Assembly (NCBI GenBank): GCA_031772625.1
Contig: CM062815.1
Span: forward strand, 602,380,505 to 602,444,504
DNA length: 64,000 bases
From: Pinus tabuliformis
Lineage: Eukaryota > Streptophyta > Pinopsida > Pinales > Pinaceae
Direction of reading: 5' to 3'
Notes under the pieces: generated by a model
What the model saw: only the letters and a program-made list of their open reading frames with translations
Databases searched by the model: none
Told to the model about the DNA's origin: nothing
In this document: positions 44,201 through 55,446 of the stretch, piece after piece
Numbering within the stretch: the first letter of the stretch is position 1
Layout: each line of letters opens with the position of its first letter
Program-made: the position numbers and the translations under genes

Positions 44201-46003
44201 GTTTCTGAGATATCCTGGGGGCAGGCTTATTGAAAATAGAATAATATACAGCTAAAACAAAACCATTGCAAATTCTGTACATGTGATTTTTATAGTGTGC
44301 CTTCCACAACTGTTTGTGATAGATATGAATAGGATTAGGATCTTGGGAAGTCCACTTCTATCTGAGTACCAGGTATTTAGAATTAAAACAAATAATATCC
44401 AGAATACATGCACTGTAGTAGAAAGGAGGAATGATCCGGGAAGTTGTATATGCTTTCTTTCTGTATTCTAATATCTCAGTGGCTAGTCTATCAGATAAAA
44501 TATTTACCTAATCCATAACATAACTATTAATTGCAACTTCCATTAACGGGACCATGTCTATAGTAAATTTTGTAGAATCATGTTGTCCCCACAGTCTACA
44601 CATCATAGCTCCAGCATAGTAATAAGGAGAAGCTAATGAGTCAACATAATACTTACCCGATGATTCATGCTTATATTTCTCTGAGAAATGCCTCCAGTGC
44701 TTGATCGGGACCGACTCCAAGTCGTTTTCCTTTGCAAATGATTCCAGAATGCCTTGTTATAGCACTTCTTGGGTGGAGGTAGATGGTACATTTGCCTGAG
44801 ATCTTCAGGTTTGAATGACTCGAATATCCTTCCATCAACCATGGAAAATGTTCTATCTGAAGTTGGGATTTTCTCGACAACCCATCTAACCACATCAGTG
44901 TATGGAAAAATTTTGGCCCGTGCTGCTATCCTATGAAGGTATGAACAAGCCAATTCTTTGAGAGTTCCCTCTGATTTGTTGGTTGAATCGGCTGTGGCTT
45001 CCTCTTCTAATTCTTCGGGCTCCTCTGCTTCTATCAAATTATAAATGCTTTCCCAGCTAGCATTTCCCAGACCGAGACATGTTGTATCTGATATTAATCC
45101 CTTCTTGCTCGGTCCTGGTTCTTTGGCTACAGGAGTTGCTTTGGCCTTCTTAGATTTCTTCCCCATCTTCTCTGGATTCATGGGTTCGAAGAAACTCTGC
45201 ACAGACAATTACAAACCGTAACACAGAGATATTGCCACTGAAAGCCAATATGAAAATGAACAGAATTAAGGTGATTGACATATGATAAATCAAATGCAGT
45301 TAAGAATTACCACGAATGAAATATTTTGAAGGATTTACTCTTAACTGTAAAATTTAATAGTTGTTCGAGCCGCCAATTGTGATGAATAAATACCACAAAT
45401 ACCCGTCTCGTCGATCATATATCAAATGATTATCTCAAGCATGTCTTCGGATTTCCTCGATCGGAATCGGGAGTCTCAAAGAGAGAGGCTTTATCACTTG
45501 CAACGAATATCTCTGATTTCCGAAAAGTGATATTATAATAAAGCAGAGTATTATGCATGCAAACCTTTTTAGTGTATGTTTTCCTCTTGAGATGCGCGCC
45601 CAATTGATTGATCACAATCGGGGTTTGGCTTGTGCTTTTATCCCTTTGTCATATGATATCTCCGATTGTCGATTGCGATTTCCTTCATCGGATCAGAGAA
45701 TTTGATGAGGCCTTATTTGTGTGTGTCCCTTTGTCATTGCGATATGAGATCTCAGATCGTTTTATCGTGATGTAGAATTATTTATAATATTTTTTAAAGG
45801 AACACTTTGTTCTTTTCAAAAGGCTTCATAAAATGAATTATTTACATCGAGCCTTTTGATAAAGATTTTTTTTGTAATGAGGTCAATACCAGTTTTATTT
45901 ATCAACTCACAAATCTAACTAAGTTTATTTAAAAAGGACCCATTTCTTATTAAAAATTGTGTAAATTTTTTATAGAAATAGGAGGTTGTTGTACAGCACA
46001 ACA
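41207..46003 (-). repeat. 5' LTR of the giant element (4,797 bp)
   Basis: Right copy; 5' LTR in element sense. Same architecture as the left copy: leader 46003-45182, protein frame 45181-42105, then 0.9 kb. It carries a small extra segment near 45846-45868 (ACATCGAGCCTTTTGATAAAGA) and lacks a few bases elsewhere. It retains coding Trp and Gln codons where the 3' LTR has stops. Confidence 0.93.
42105..45181 (-). pseudogene. LTR-encoded protein of about 1,020 residues, copy in the 5' LTR
   Basis: The same unrecognised protein as in the 3' LTR, better kept at the C-terminus. The ATG is at 45181 (MNPEKMGKK). The main pieces are 45208-44633, 44720-44508, 44309-43965, 44011-43739 and 42896-42273. 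The C-terminal 207-codon piece has the coiled coil (SKLQSLNEQLSKSKEEQI), then FLSWQETKEGKAANL and LERTWKHELEQRERL. The frame closes with TGA at 42107-42105, about 12 codons after the point where the 3' copy meets TAG. Positioned in the 5' LTR it could be read from the element's own promoter in U3. Function unknown. Confidence 0.72.
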
Positions 46004-46008
46004 CATGG

Positions 46009-47767
46009 CAAGATGATGTTCTGGGAGGTTAGAAAGATGAGGTTACAAGAAGGACACTTATGGAGCTAAGACACAAAGATATTATAATGTAAGAGTAAAG
46101 GAATATTGTACTAGACAGAGAGATGGCAACTCACATGGATTTAAATTGTTCCAACAATTATCTAGAACCTTTGGAGGGTGAATATGAAGTACAAGCTAGA
46201 TCTATCATGAAGGATTGAAGACATAAAAACAAAGAGGAGAACTTGGCACTGATACATTACAATGAAGTTTCATGTCATAGTCGCCAAATCATGGCTTCTC
46301 AAACTATCATCACAAAAGTCTTATGTTGTCCATGTATTTTTCCACAATTTATGGAATGTAATTTTGTATTTACAAAATGGTGAGCACCATTATTGCAGCA
46401 ATAATTCTGCAACTCCTGGGCTGCCTACTTTACTCTTATCAACCCGGTAGTTCGTAACAAACTTGGAAGCATTGGTGCTGTATGCACAAGTACTATTTCT
46501 TACTGTTGGTTGTCACTTGGTTAGTCGACGCAAGATCACTAGGAGCTCAAGCCAACTTCTATGGATTCTAGAAGAAGCTCTATATGTGATGAAAGGAGAG
46601 AAATATTACTCTACGGATGCTACTCTAACTACAGAAAGGGGAAAGACTGAAATGTAAAGCAAACCTAGTAAACCCTAGTTAACTAACTAATCCTACTTTT
46701 GCAGAAAGCACTATGAAAACCATGAAATGAATGCCATTACCTACTCAAGGAAGTAAAAAACATCTAGCTAAGCTATTTCTGGAAATAAATAAGCAAAAAA
46801 CATATTTTTGGATTTTTATGTATTTTTATGTGAATTTGACATGCATGTAATTTATTGTGTGTGAATGTGGCAGCGCATAGGCGGTGTTGAAGGGCAGTTT
46901 TGGGACTTGAGAGAATGTAGGATGGTGTAGATGGGTCCTAGGAGGTCTCAGGTGGCCTTTTGGAGGCTTTTTCCACACTCTGCCTTCAAAATAAAGCTTA
47001 CAGGAAAATCTACAGGAGGAATACAAGGCAACTACAAAAGGCCTATAGGAGAAGGCCGAGAGCAGTTTTCACTATTTTGAGGGTGTGAGAGTGGGTGGAA
47101 AAGGTGGATGAAGGTTGGAATGAGGTGTTAAGGTGCCTAAAGTTTACCAAGAATCACCAGGAGAGAGGAAGATGATTGGGTTTGCTCAAGGAGAGAGGAA
47201 GAAGTTCTATGGAAAATGTAGGAAATTGAGGCAGAATTGAGGTGAGGCTTGGGCAACTTGTAGGGCATGGATCATATGGAGGATGTGATGGATGATAAGT
47301 TGACCTACTATTAGAAGAGATTTGCTACAAAGGAATTGGCAGTCAACCAATAAGATCAAACAAGCAATGAAATTAGTGCATCTAGAAAAAAAGAGTTTTG
47401 CATCAAACTAGTCTAAACTATGATCTATGAAAGGAAATGTTGAGAAATACTGTAAGAAAGGAAACCATGAAAGAAGAATATTGCAAATAAATAAGTGAGC
47501 ATGATGAAGAAGATCTGAAGCACAACAAAACTGGACTATTAACCTACTAAAAGGCTGCAAACACTAGAAGTCCTATTAATGAGGAAAATCTGTGTTTTTG
47601 GGGTAGCAAGAGGGTCTTTGCCTAAAATCATGGTCCGAAAGGGAGGAAGAGAGGCCAAGGCACTGTTGCTAGCCTTTTTAATCTTCTCCTTATCACTGTT
47701 TAACCTGCTATAGAAAGCACAAATGGAAGAAAACTACTGAACCATCAAAAGCAACCTATTCTTAACC
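46009..47767. other. DNA between the giant element and the triple-LTR element
   Basis: No gene recognised. The left end is the right flank of the giant insertion. Around 47040-47230 AGAGAGGAAG-type purine-rich words recur. The 60-codon frames here show no domain. Confidence 0.5.
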
Positions 47768-47772
47768 ATAAA
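47768..47772. repeat. Target-site duplication ATAAA of the triple-LTR array, left
   Basis: ATAAA before the first LTR and again after the third LTR at 61611-61615. Confidence 0.88.
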
Positions 47773-49250
47773 TGATCTGAAATCACCCGTAAATGACCTC
47801 AAAGAATTAATGAAGGTATTACAGACTCATGTGCTAGTGTGTGCATATGTTATTTTATGCAATGGATCGATAAGACTGCGAAATACACAGACACTGAATT
47901 AGTAAGAGAAAAAAGTAAGAAAACACATAAACACAACAAGTTTAGTAAGGAGTTCACCCAATCCTCTTGGGCTATGTCTCCTGGTCTAGCCTTCAGTGGT
48001 GGCCTTTCTATTGTGTCTTAAAGTAGAGTTTTTATAATAAGGAGCTCAATTCGAGTCTCACTTAACAAATTACGATCAGTAGGATTGTACTTGGATCCCC
48101 CATGTCTCTAGAGTTCACAGACTCTCCTTATTGAATCTCGACCTCAACTAGTCTCAGTGGTATGAGTCCGATCTGGTACTCAATACCTGATAGGTATTCA
48201 TAGAAGAGTTTTCTTGAACCTATCAAGCCTTCTCTAGAGTTCACAGACTCTCAAACTCTCTCTATCTCTGTCTGGCTCAATGCTGCCTTTACTCTGCTGG
48301 TCAGCTCGACTTCTCTGTTCTCTGCAATTTGCTTCTCTCTTGCCTCTTGGCTTTCTATTTCTCTCTTTTTCTGCTCCTCTTACTCTCTGTTTGTTGGTGG
48401 CTTAAAGCCAATTTGCTCCCTGACTATTCGTTTTCGCTTCCCGGCTCTCTGGATCTCCTGCCTCTATCTGCTTGAATTCCCCTGCTCTGCGTCATCATCA
48501 CTGTGTAACGCTTCACAGAGAGGTGGCCACCTATTTCCTCACAAACTGAGTGTTAGTTCTCTTTGAACGGCCGTTATTTCCGTTGCTCAAAGATTGCCTG
48601 TGAAACTGAATCCTCTGCCAACTCATCGATCATGCCGGACCTCAAATCTTATGTCACTTAGCCTATTTCCCCGTCGAATCTAGTCATTCGTCGGATCATT
48701 TCTCCGTCATTGATCTGGAGCCTCCAGATCCTATAGTCTTCATCCATATTGGGTGGGTAAGTAGCATGAACTTTACTCGTCTGATGTGAGCGGTTTTCTT
48801 TCTCATCTACCGGATGTGTGTCACCCAGTGTATGGCATCAGGCGAGACTCAGTTGAACCCGCTTACCACTTGAAGCCCTTTCGATATCCTGCGGGTTTTA
48901 GCGTGGGACCCGCCTTCTGATGGAATCGGCAATTTTTGTATGGTTTTGTGCTTTCCTCATGACCGAGCGCTTGGGGGCTTTCCTTCACTGAGGGGGATGC
49001 CCTGCGAATCAGAAACTACCTCTGTTTCTAGATTTGACCTCCCATTTGTCAATTTGTGCCAGCGCGTTTTCACCATGGGCCAATGGTTTGCTCGCTTTGA
49101 CCGAGGGTCCTGTTGTTTCGTGTTGACCACAAATTGCCATTGTTTAGAGGTTATTTCTGATAAGCTCGATATCCATAAGACTTTGAAGCTTGACATAATT
49201 TGAAACAGTCATGAAAACTTAGAGAATGTTTAAGAATCCAATTCGGATCA
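47773..49250 (-). repeat. LTR 1 of the triple-LTR array (1,478 bp)
   Basis: Starts TGATCTGAAATC and ends CCAATTCGGATCA, ends being inverted TGATC/GATCA. It is the terminal 3' LTR in element sense; a purine tract (CAATGGGAAGACCG on the minus strand) lies next to it. It lacks most of a 60 bp GATTAGCGCTTTAG segment that LTR 3 has. Confidence 0.92.
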
Positions 49251-49295
49251 CGGTCTTCCCATTGAAAAAGCTTTTGGACCACCAAAATTTGGTTT

Positions 49296-52200
49296 TCAAG
49301 CATCAACTAAGTGAGGGTATTGTTGTCTCACTTGTCCAATCTCTATCCATCTTGCACTGCTTGGCTTTGAACCCTTGAGTCCAATCCTGAGGTACTCAAC
49401 ATCTCTCCTGCGCGTCGTCCACACCTTCCGGTCCAGAACTGTGTCTTCTTGCAATTCATTGAGATATTCGGGTAACAGATCATCAATAGAAGGCAATTGA
49501 CTCTGCTCTTCGGGATCTTTAATTAATGAAGGTTCAAATAGTCTCAAGTTGTCTGCATTAACGACTGAGTAGATGTGCATGTAAGCTGGTAAATCAAGGC
49601 AAAAAGCATTCTCACTAATTTTCTCAAGTATCTTGAAAGGTCCATACCTTATTGGCTTTAGCTTTTTACCTTCACCTTGCATTATGTCTTTGTTGATATA
49701 TAGTTAGACTTGATCACCAACTTGGAAACTATGCACCATCTGATACTTGTCATGCCTTGCCTTGTACTTGGTTTGGCTCTTTTCCAGTTGTTCCTTGTAC
49801 TGCCTGGTGAATCTCTTGGATTTGTTCAATGAACTTGGTTGCCTTGTCCACATCACTGTGTCCATCAACTGCTATGTCTTTACCAAAGACAAAACCCAAG
49901 GGAGACCTTGGTGTGAAACCAAAACAGGTCTAAAAAGGAGATCTCTGTGTGGAAGAATGTTTTGGTTGGTTGTAAGCATGCTGCACATAACACAAATGTT
50001 GATCCCAAAGTTTGGGATGCTTGTTGCAATAGCCTTTGAGCGACTGGATCACTGTCCTGTTGACCACTTTTGTTTGGCCATCTGTCTGTGGATGAAAGGC
50101 TATGCTTTTCTTCAATTTGGTGTCCATCAGTTCCCACAGACTTGACCAAAACTTCCCAACAAATCGGGAATCTCGATGAGATACAATGGAAGTGGATAAT
50201 CCAAAATGAATCCATACAAGCTGAAAGAACAACTTTGTGGTTTGTTTAACTGTAATTTGTTTATTACAATGTATCAAAATACACATTTTGCTGAACCTAT
50301 CCACAACAACATATAAATAGCCATGACCTTTCCTAGATTTAGGCAGTCCTCCAGCAAAGTCCATGGAAACACTTTCCCAAGGATGAGAAGGAACTGGTAG
50401 TGGAGTGTACAAGCCTAGTTTTCTATTGTTGGGCTTTCTTTTAGCACACATGGTACACCCTCTTACATATCTAGAAACTATCTCATTCATTTTTGGCCAA
50501 TAACAAAATCTTTGCAGCTGTGCAACCGTTTTACTTACCCCAAAGTGACCTGATATTAGGGAAGTGTGTGCTTCTCGAATTATCTTTACTCTTTCAGTTT
50601 GTGGAATGCATAGCTTCCCACAATGATACAAGAGTTTTTCCTTAATATGATAATCCAATTCTTCTACTCGTTTGCCTTGACTTAAAGTTGCATATACATC
50701 TTTAAAATCTATATCTTGAGCATATTGTTCAATGTAGCTCTCATGCAATACTGAATTATGCTTAAGTATAGTAGATGCATTTATAATTGGTCTAGATAAC
50801 ATATTTGCAACTTTATTGTGTATGCCCTTTTTATATCTGATGACTAAATGAAACTGTTGTAGAAAACCCATCCATCTATAGTGTCTTGATTGCTGCAACT
50901 TAGTTTGGGAGTGTAGATATTGAAGTGGTTGATGATCAGTATGTATAACTGTCTCTTTGCCCATTAAGTAATGTTTCCACTTTTTCACACTCTGTACTAA
51001 TGCATACAATTCTTTATCATATGTGGGATAGTTAACTACTGCAGAATTAAATGTCTCAGAATGATAACATATGGGTTTACCATGCTGTATCAACACTACT
51101 CCCATGGCATAGTCACTGGCATCTGTTTGGATCTCAAATGGTATTTGAAGATTGGGCAGTGCTAGTACTGGTGTTGTACTAATCTTTTCTTTCAAGGTGT
51201 CGAAGGCTTTCTACTGTTTTCCTTCCCAATGAAACACCTTGTTCAATCCTATTAAAGCATGTAAGGGAGCTACAATTAAGGAAAAGTTAGAAATGAACTT
51301 TCTCCAATATTGTGTTGCTCCTAAGAAGCTTTTAACTTTTGTAGCAGATTTGGGTTTAGGCCAGTTTACAATGACTACAACTTTAGAGGGATCTATCTTC
51401 AATTCACCACCCCCTACTATATGTCCCATATAATTCAAAGATGTTTTTCCAAATTCACATTTTGAGAGTTTAACATAAAATTTTTCTCTTTTCAAAACAT
51501 CTAGTGTCTGCTTAACATGCTTTAAATGTTCTTCCCATGTTTTGATAAATATAAGAATGTCATCCAGATATACAATAACAAAATCACCAAGAAAAGGTTT
51601 GAGTACATCATTCATTACTCTCATGAAAGTAGCAAGAGCATTAGTTAAGCCAAAAGGCATAACCAGCCACTCATACAATCCCTGCTTTGTTTTGAAAGCA
51701 GTCTTCGATGCATCTTGTTCTATAACTATGACTTGATTATAGCCACTATGCAAGTCTAATTTGGAAAAATAAATAGCTTCCTTTAACTGATCTAATAGAT
51801 CATCTATGTGAGGAAGGGGATAACAATTTTTGATCGTTATCTTATTCAGTGCTCGGTAATCAATGCACATTCTCCACGAGCCATCTTTCTTTTTCACCAA
51901 AATGATTGGAGACCCACATGGTGATGTGCCAGGTCTGATGAACCCCTTCTCGAGCAGCTCCTGTACCTGCTTCTTGACTTTTGCATTCTCTAAAGCGGAC
52001 AACCTGTACATTTCGATGTTAGGAAATGGAGCATCTTGCTGCAAATTAATATCATGCACTATTTCCTTTTTGGGTGGCAGACCTTTAGGTTCTTGAAACA
52101 AGATATCATATTCTGAAACAACTTTTTCTAAATCAGCTTGCTGTTTAGCATCACAACCTTCAAATATATTGGTTTTATCAGGTTTCTTTTCCTTTACAAC

Positions 52201-52766
52201 CATCAGTAAAAATTGTTTGCATGAATTTACAATTCGTTTCATCTACCCTGAGTGTATGAGAGTATAATTATTCTTGAGCTTATGAGCTTTTACAATATAT
52301 TCGATTGCATCTTTAACGAGTAGATACTTATTCTAAGCTATATAGAAAATAGCTTTTCTATCATACAAGTAGAGACTTCCTAAAAAAATTCCACATATAT
52401 CCAAAGGAACTATATCTAACTCAATCTCATCTACAAATGCTAACCCAAAAGAAAACTTAACTTTACATTGTCTAGTCACTTGTAGTTGTGCTTTATCACA
52501 TAACCAACCTAATGGATATGGCTTCTTGTGAGGTGTAGTCAGTAATCCAAACTTCTTTACAATTGCTTAAGAAATTAAATTTACTTGTGAGCCACTATCA
52601 AACAAAGTATCAATCTTTTAACTCGAATATGAAAAAGCTCATGTCTTTTCCTCTCATTTTCTTCATTATTAGTAGATTGTGCAGAATTACTAGTAGATAT
52701 TTCAAAATTTTTACCTTTTATACTGGTGGCTGAAATGGTTGTTTCATCTCTTGAGTCTGACCCCAA
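49296..52766 (-). pseudogene. Pol of internal copy 1: protease, RT, RNase H, integrase (broken)
   Basis: Protease remnant near 52766-52581. The RT piece at 52242-51211 is long and clean ([28 protein letters not shown]). The RNase H and integrase piece at 51195-49930 has QTDASDYAMG, HTDHQPL, CTMCAKRK and SMDFAGGLP. Its second integrase motif reads SHRDS (catalytic Asp to His; copy 2 keeps SDRDS), and the third reads DGQTKVVNR, with Lys for the catalytic Glu in both copies. The tail at 49682-49296 has GPFKILEKI and a chromodomain-like end (VEYLRIGLKG). Compared with copy 2, a short deletion after the protease shifts the frame. Confidence 0.88.
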
Positions 52767-52934
52767 ATCTTTCTGAATAGCTGCAACAACCTTCTTCTTC
52801 TTGCCCTTAAACTTCTTAGGTCTCAGCTCCAGATGCAGAATCCAACAGTGCCCATCATCATGCCCATCCTTCTTATAGTGAGTACATGAAGACTTTCTTT
52901 TCTATACAGTGTTGGCCTTCCTCTCTTTCCATTT

Positions 52935-53855
52935 CTATTTTCTTTTCTCCTTATTCTTGCTTGCAGTGGGTTTGGATGATCCCCCAACTTCTGGGTTCCC
53001 ATTCTTTCCTCTAGCTTCTAGATGCTTAGCTTGAACATATACCTCATCTATACTAGTGGGATTAAACATGAGGATAGCTTTCCTCATGTAGCTGTGTAGA
53101 CCACCTATGTACTTCAACAGAGTCTCAGGTGAGTCTAAAGGAATTCCTAGAATCAAAGCTCTTTTCCTAAATTCTTAGGTGTAACCTTGTACACTTTTCC
53201 CTTTCAATTGGTGAAGAGTTTTCCAGCTCATCATGGCTTGCTGCATGTAAGCTAGTGGATAGAACTGCTTTTTGATTGCATAAACAAATTCACTCTAGAT
53301 AGAAATAATCTTACCATGTTTCTCCATGTCATCTTTTGTCCTGCCTTCCCACCATACCAAGGTAGTGCCTCCGAAGCGTAGGATGGTCAGCTGAATCTTA
53401 CTCTTGTCTGAGTCAATACTCTGCACTCTGCAATAAACATCAATTTGCCTGATCCAATTATCCACCTTCTCTGCATTCAACTGTCCATCATATATGGGTA
53501 AGTCAAATTTAACATCTAGTTTAATCAAAGATGTCTTCTTTTTATGTTCAAGGCTATTAGGAGGCGTGAAGAATTTTTCTTCTTTCCCTTTGCCTTTGGA
53601 GTGGTCACGGAGGACAGACTCTTCTACTCCTTTTTCTTGTTTGGAGTTTGATGCATCTTCATCTCTATGTTTCTTATAGTCCCTATACATTTCCTCCACC
53701 ATGGATTTCAAGGTCATAAAACTATCCATGAACTGGGGGTCTGATTCCAAGGGATTTTCTTCTGACATTTTCCTCTTAGAATAGACTCTTCCAATTTCCG
53801 GGTTAGTTTCAGCCAATTCTCCTTCTCCTAATTTAAGCTTTGATCTAGTTAGCAT
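52935..53855 (-). pseudogene. Gag of internal copy 1
   Basis: ATG at 53855 (MLTRSKLKLGEGEL), then a lysine/glutamate-rich stretch and the gag core LPIYDGQLNAEKVDNWIRQIDVYC and TTLVWWEGRTKDDM, ending in the second piece with SIDEVYVQAKHLEARG. Stops lie between the pieces; the TAA in GYT*EFRKR (near 53175) is also found in copy 2. A zinc-knuckle-like HCWILH segment lies near 52850 in broken frame. Confidence 0.85.
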
Positions 53856-53896
53856 TCAACAACAAAATCCAGCACAAGCTTGTCTAACCTTAACAA

Positions 53897-53915
53897 CCTA
53901 GCCGCTCTGATACAA
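53897..53915 (-). other. Degenerate primer site of internal copy 1
   Basis: TTGTATCAGAGCGGCTAGG in element sense, one base off the TGGTATCAGAGC seen beside LTR 3. Next to LTR 2. Confidence 0.8.
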
Positions 53916-53917
53916 CT

Positions 53918-55401
53918 TGATATGAAATGACCCATAAATGACCTCAAAGAATTAATGAAGGTATTACAGACTCATGTGATGGGGTGTTCCTATGTTATTT
54001 TATGCAACGGATCGATAAGATTGCGAAATACACAGACACTGATTCGTAAGAGAAATACAGTAAGCAAACACATAAAGACAACAAGTTTCATAAGGAGTTC
54101 ACCCAATCCTCCTAGGCTACGTCTCTTGGTCCAGCCTTCAGTGGTGGCCTTTCTATTGTGTCTTAAAGTAGAGTTTTTACAATAAGGATCTCAATTTGAG
54201 TCTCACTTAACAGATGATGATCAGTAGGATTGTACTTGGATCCCTCAAGTCTCTAGAGTTCACAGACTCTCCTTACTGAATCTCGATCTCAACTAGTCTC
54301 AGTAGTATGAGTCCAATCTAGTACTCAATACCTGACAGGTATTCACAGAAGAGTTTGCTTGAACCTCTCAAGCCTTCTCTGGAGTTCATAGACTCTCAGA
54401 CTCTCTCTGTCTCTGTCTGGCTCGATGCTGCCTTTACTCTGTAGGTCAGCTCGGCTTCTCTGTTCTCTGTAATTCGCTTCTCTCTTGCCTCTCGGCTTTC
54501 TGTTTCTCTCCTTTTCTACTCCTCTTACTCTCTGTCTATTCATGGCTTAAAGCCAATCTGCTCCCTGACTGTTCGTTTTCACTTCCCGGATCTTTGGATC
54601 TCCTACCTCTGTCTGCTTGAATTTCCCTGCTCTGCATCATCATCACTGTGTGACGCTTCACAGAGAGGTGGCCACCATGTTTCTTCACGAACTGAGTGTC
54701 AGTTCTCTTTGAATGGTCGTTATTTTCGTTGCTCCAAGATTGCTCGTGAAACTGATTCCTCTGCCAACTCATCGGTCATGCCGAACCTCAAATCTTATGT
54801 GACTCAACCTATTTCCCCATCAAATCTGGTCATCTGTTAGATCATTTCTCTACCATTGATTTGGAGCCTCCAGATCCTACGCTCTACGTCCACATCGGGC
54901 GGGTAAGTAGCATGACCCTTACCAGTTTGATGTGAGCGATTTTCTCTCTCATCTGCTGGATGTGTGTCACCCAGTGTATGGCATTGGGTGGGACTCGGTC
55001 GAATCCGCTTACCGCTTGATGCCCTTCCGATATCCTGCCGGTTTTAGCATGGGACCTGCCTTTTGACGGAATCGGTGATTTCTGTATGGTTTTGTGCTTT
55101 CCTTGTGACCGAGCGCTTGGGGGCTTTCCTTCACTGTGGGGGACGCCCTGTGATATGCATTAGAAACTACCTCTATTTCTGGATTTGACCTCCCATTTGT
55201 CAATTTATGCCAGTGCATGGTCACCATGGGCCAACGGTTTCTGCGCTTTGACTGAGGGTCCTCATTGTTCCGTGCTGACCACAAATTACATTGTTTAGAG
55301 GTTATTTCTGATAAGCTCGATATCCATAAGACTTTGAAGCTTGAAAAAATTTGAAACAGTCATGAAAACTTAGAGAATTTTTAAGGATCCAATTCGGATC
55401 A
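53918..55401 (-). repeat. LTR 2 (shared, middle) of the triple-LTR array (1,484 bp)
   Basis: Starts TGATATGAAATG and ends CCAATTCGGATCA. It serves as 5' LTR for copy 1 and 3' LTR for copy 2. No target duplication at either border. Confidence 0.92.
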
Positions 55402-55446
55402 CGGCCTTCCCACTAAAAAAGCTTTAGGACCACCAAAAGTTGGTTT

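Larger units (their letters stand above)
23346..46003 (-). mobile_element. Giant Tat/Ogre-like Ty3/gypsy retrotransposon with 4.8 kb LTRs
   Basis: A complete insertion of 22,658 bp, flanked by CATGG at 23341-23345 and 46004-46008. LTRs are 23346-28130 and 41207-46003, both with TG...CA ends (TGTTGTG... and ...GCATAAACA or ...GCATTAACA in element sense). Without the nested element at 30135-36041 and its target duplication it is about 16.7 kb. Order in element sense: LTR, primer site, gag, protease, archaeal-type RNase H, RT with RNase H, integrase, 1.1 kb non-coding, LTR. The extra RNase H and size point to the Tat lineage. I see no convincing polypurine tract beside the 3' LTR. The two LTRs differ at a few to about ten percent of sites by eye, so it is much older than the nested element. 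Confidence 0.92.
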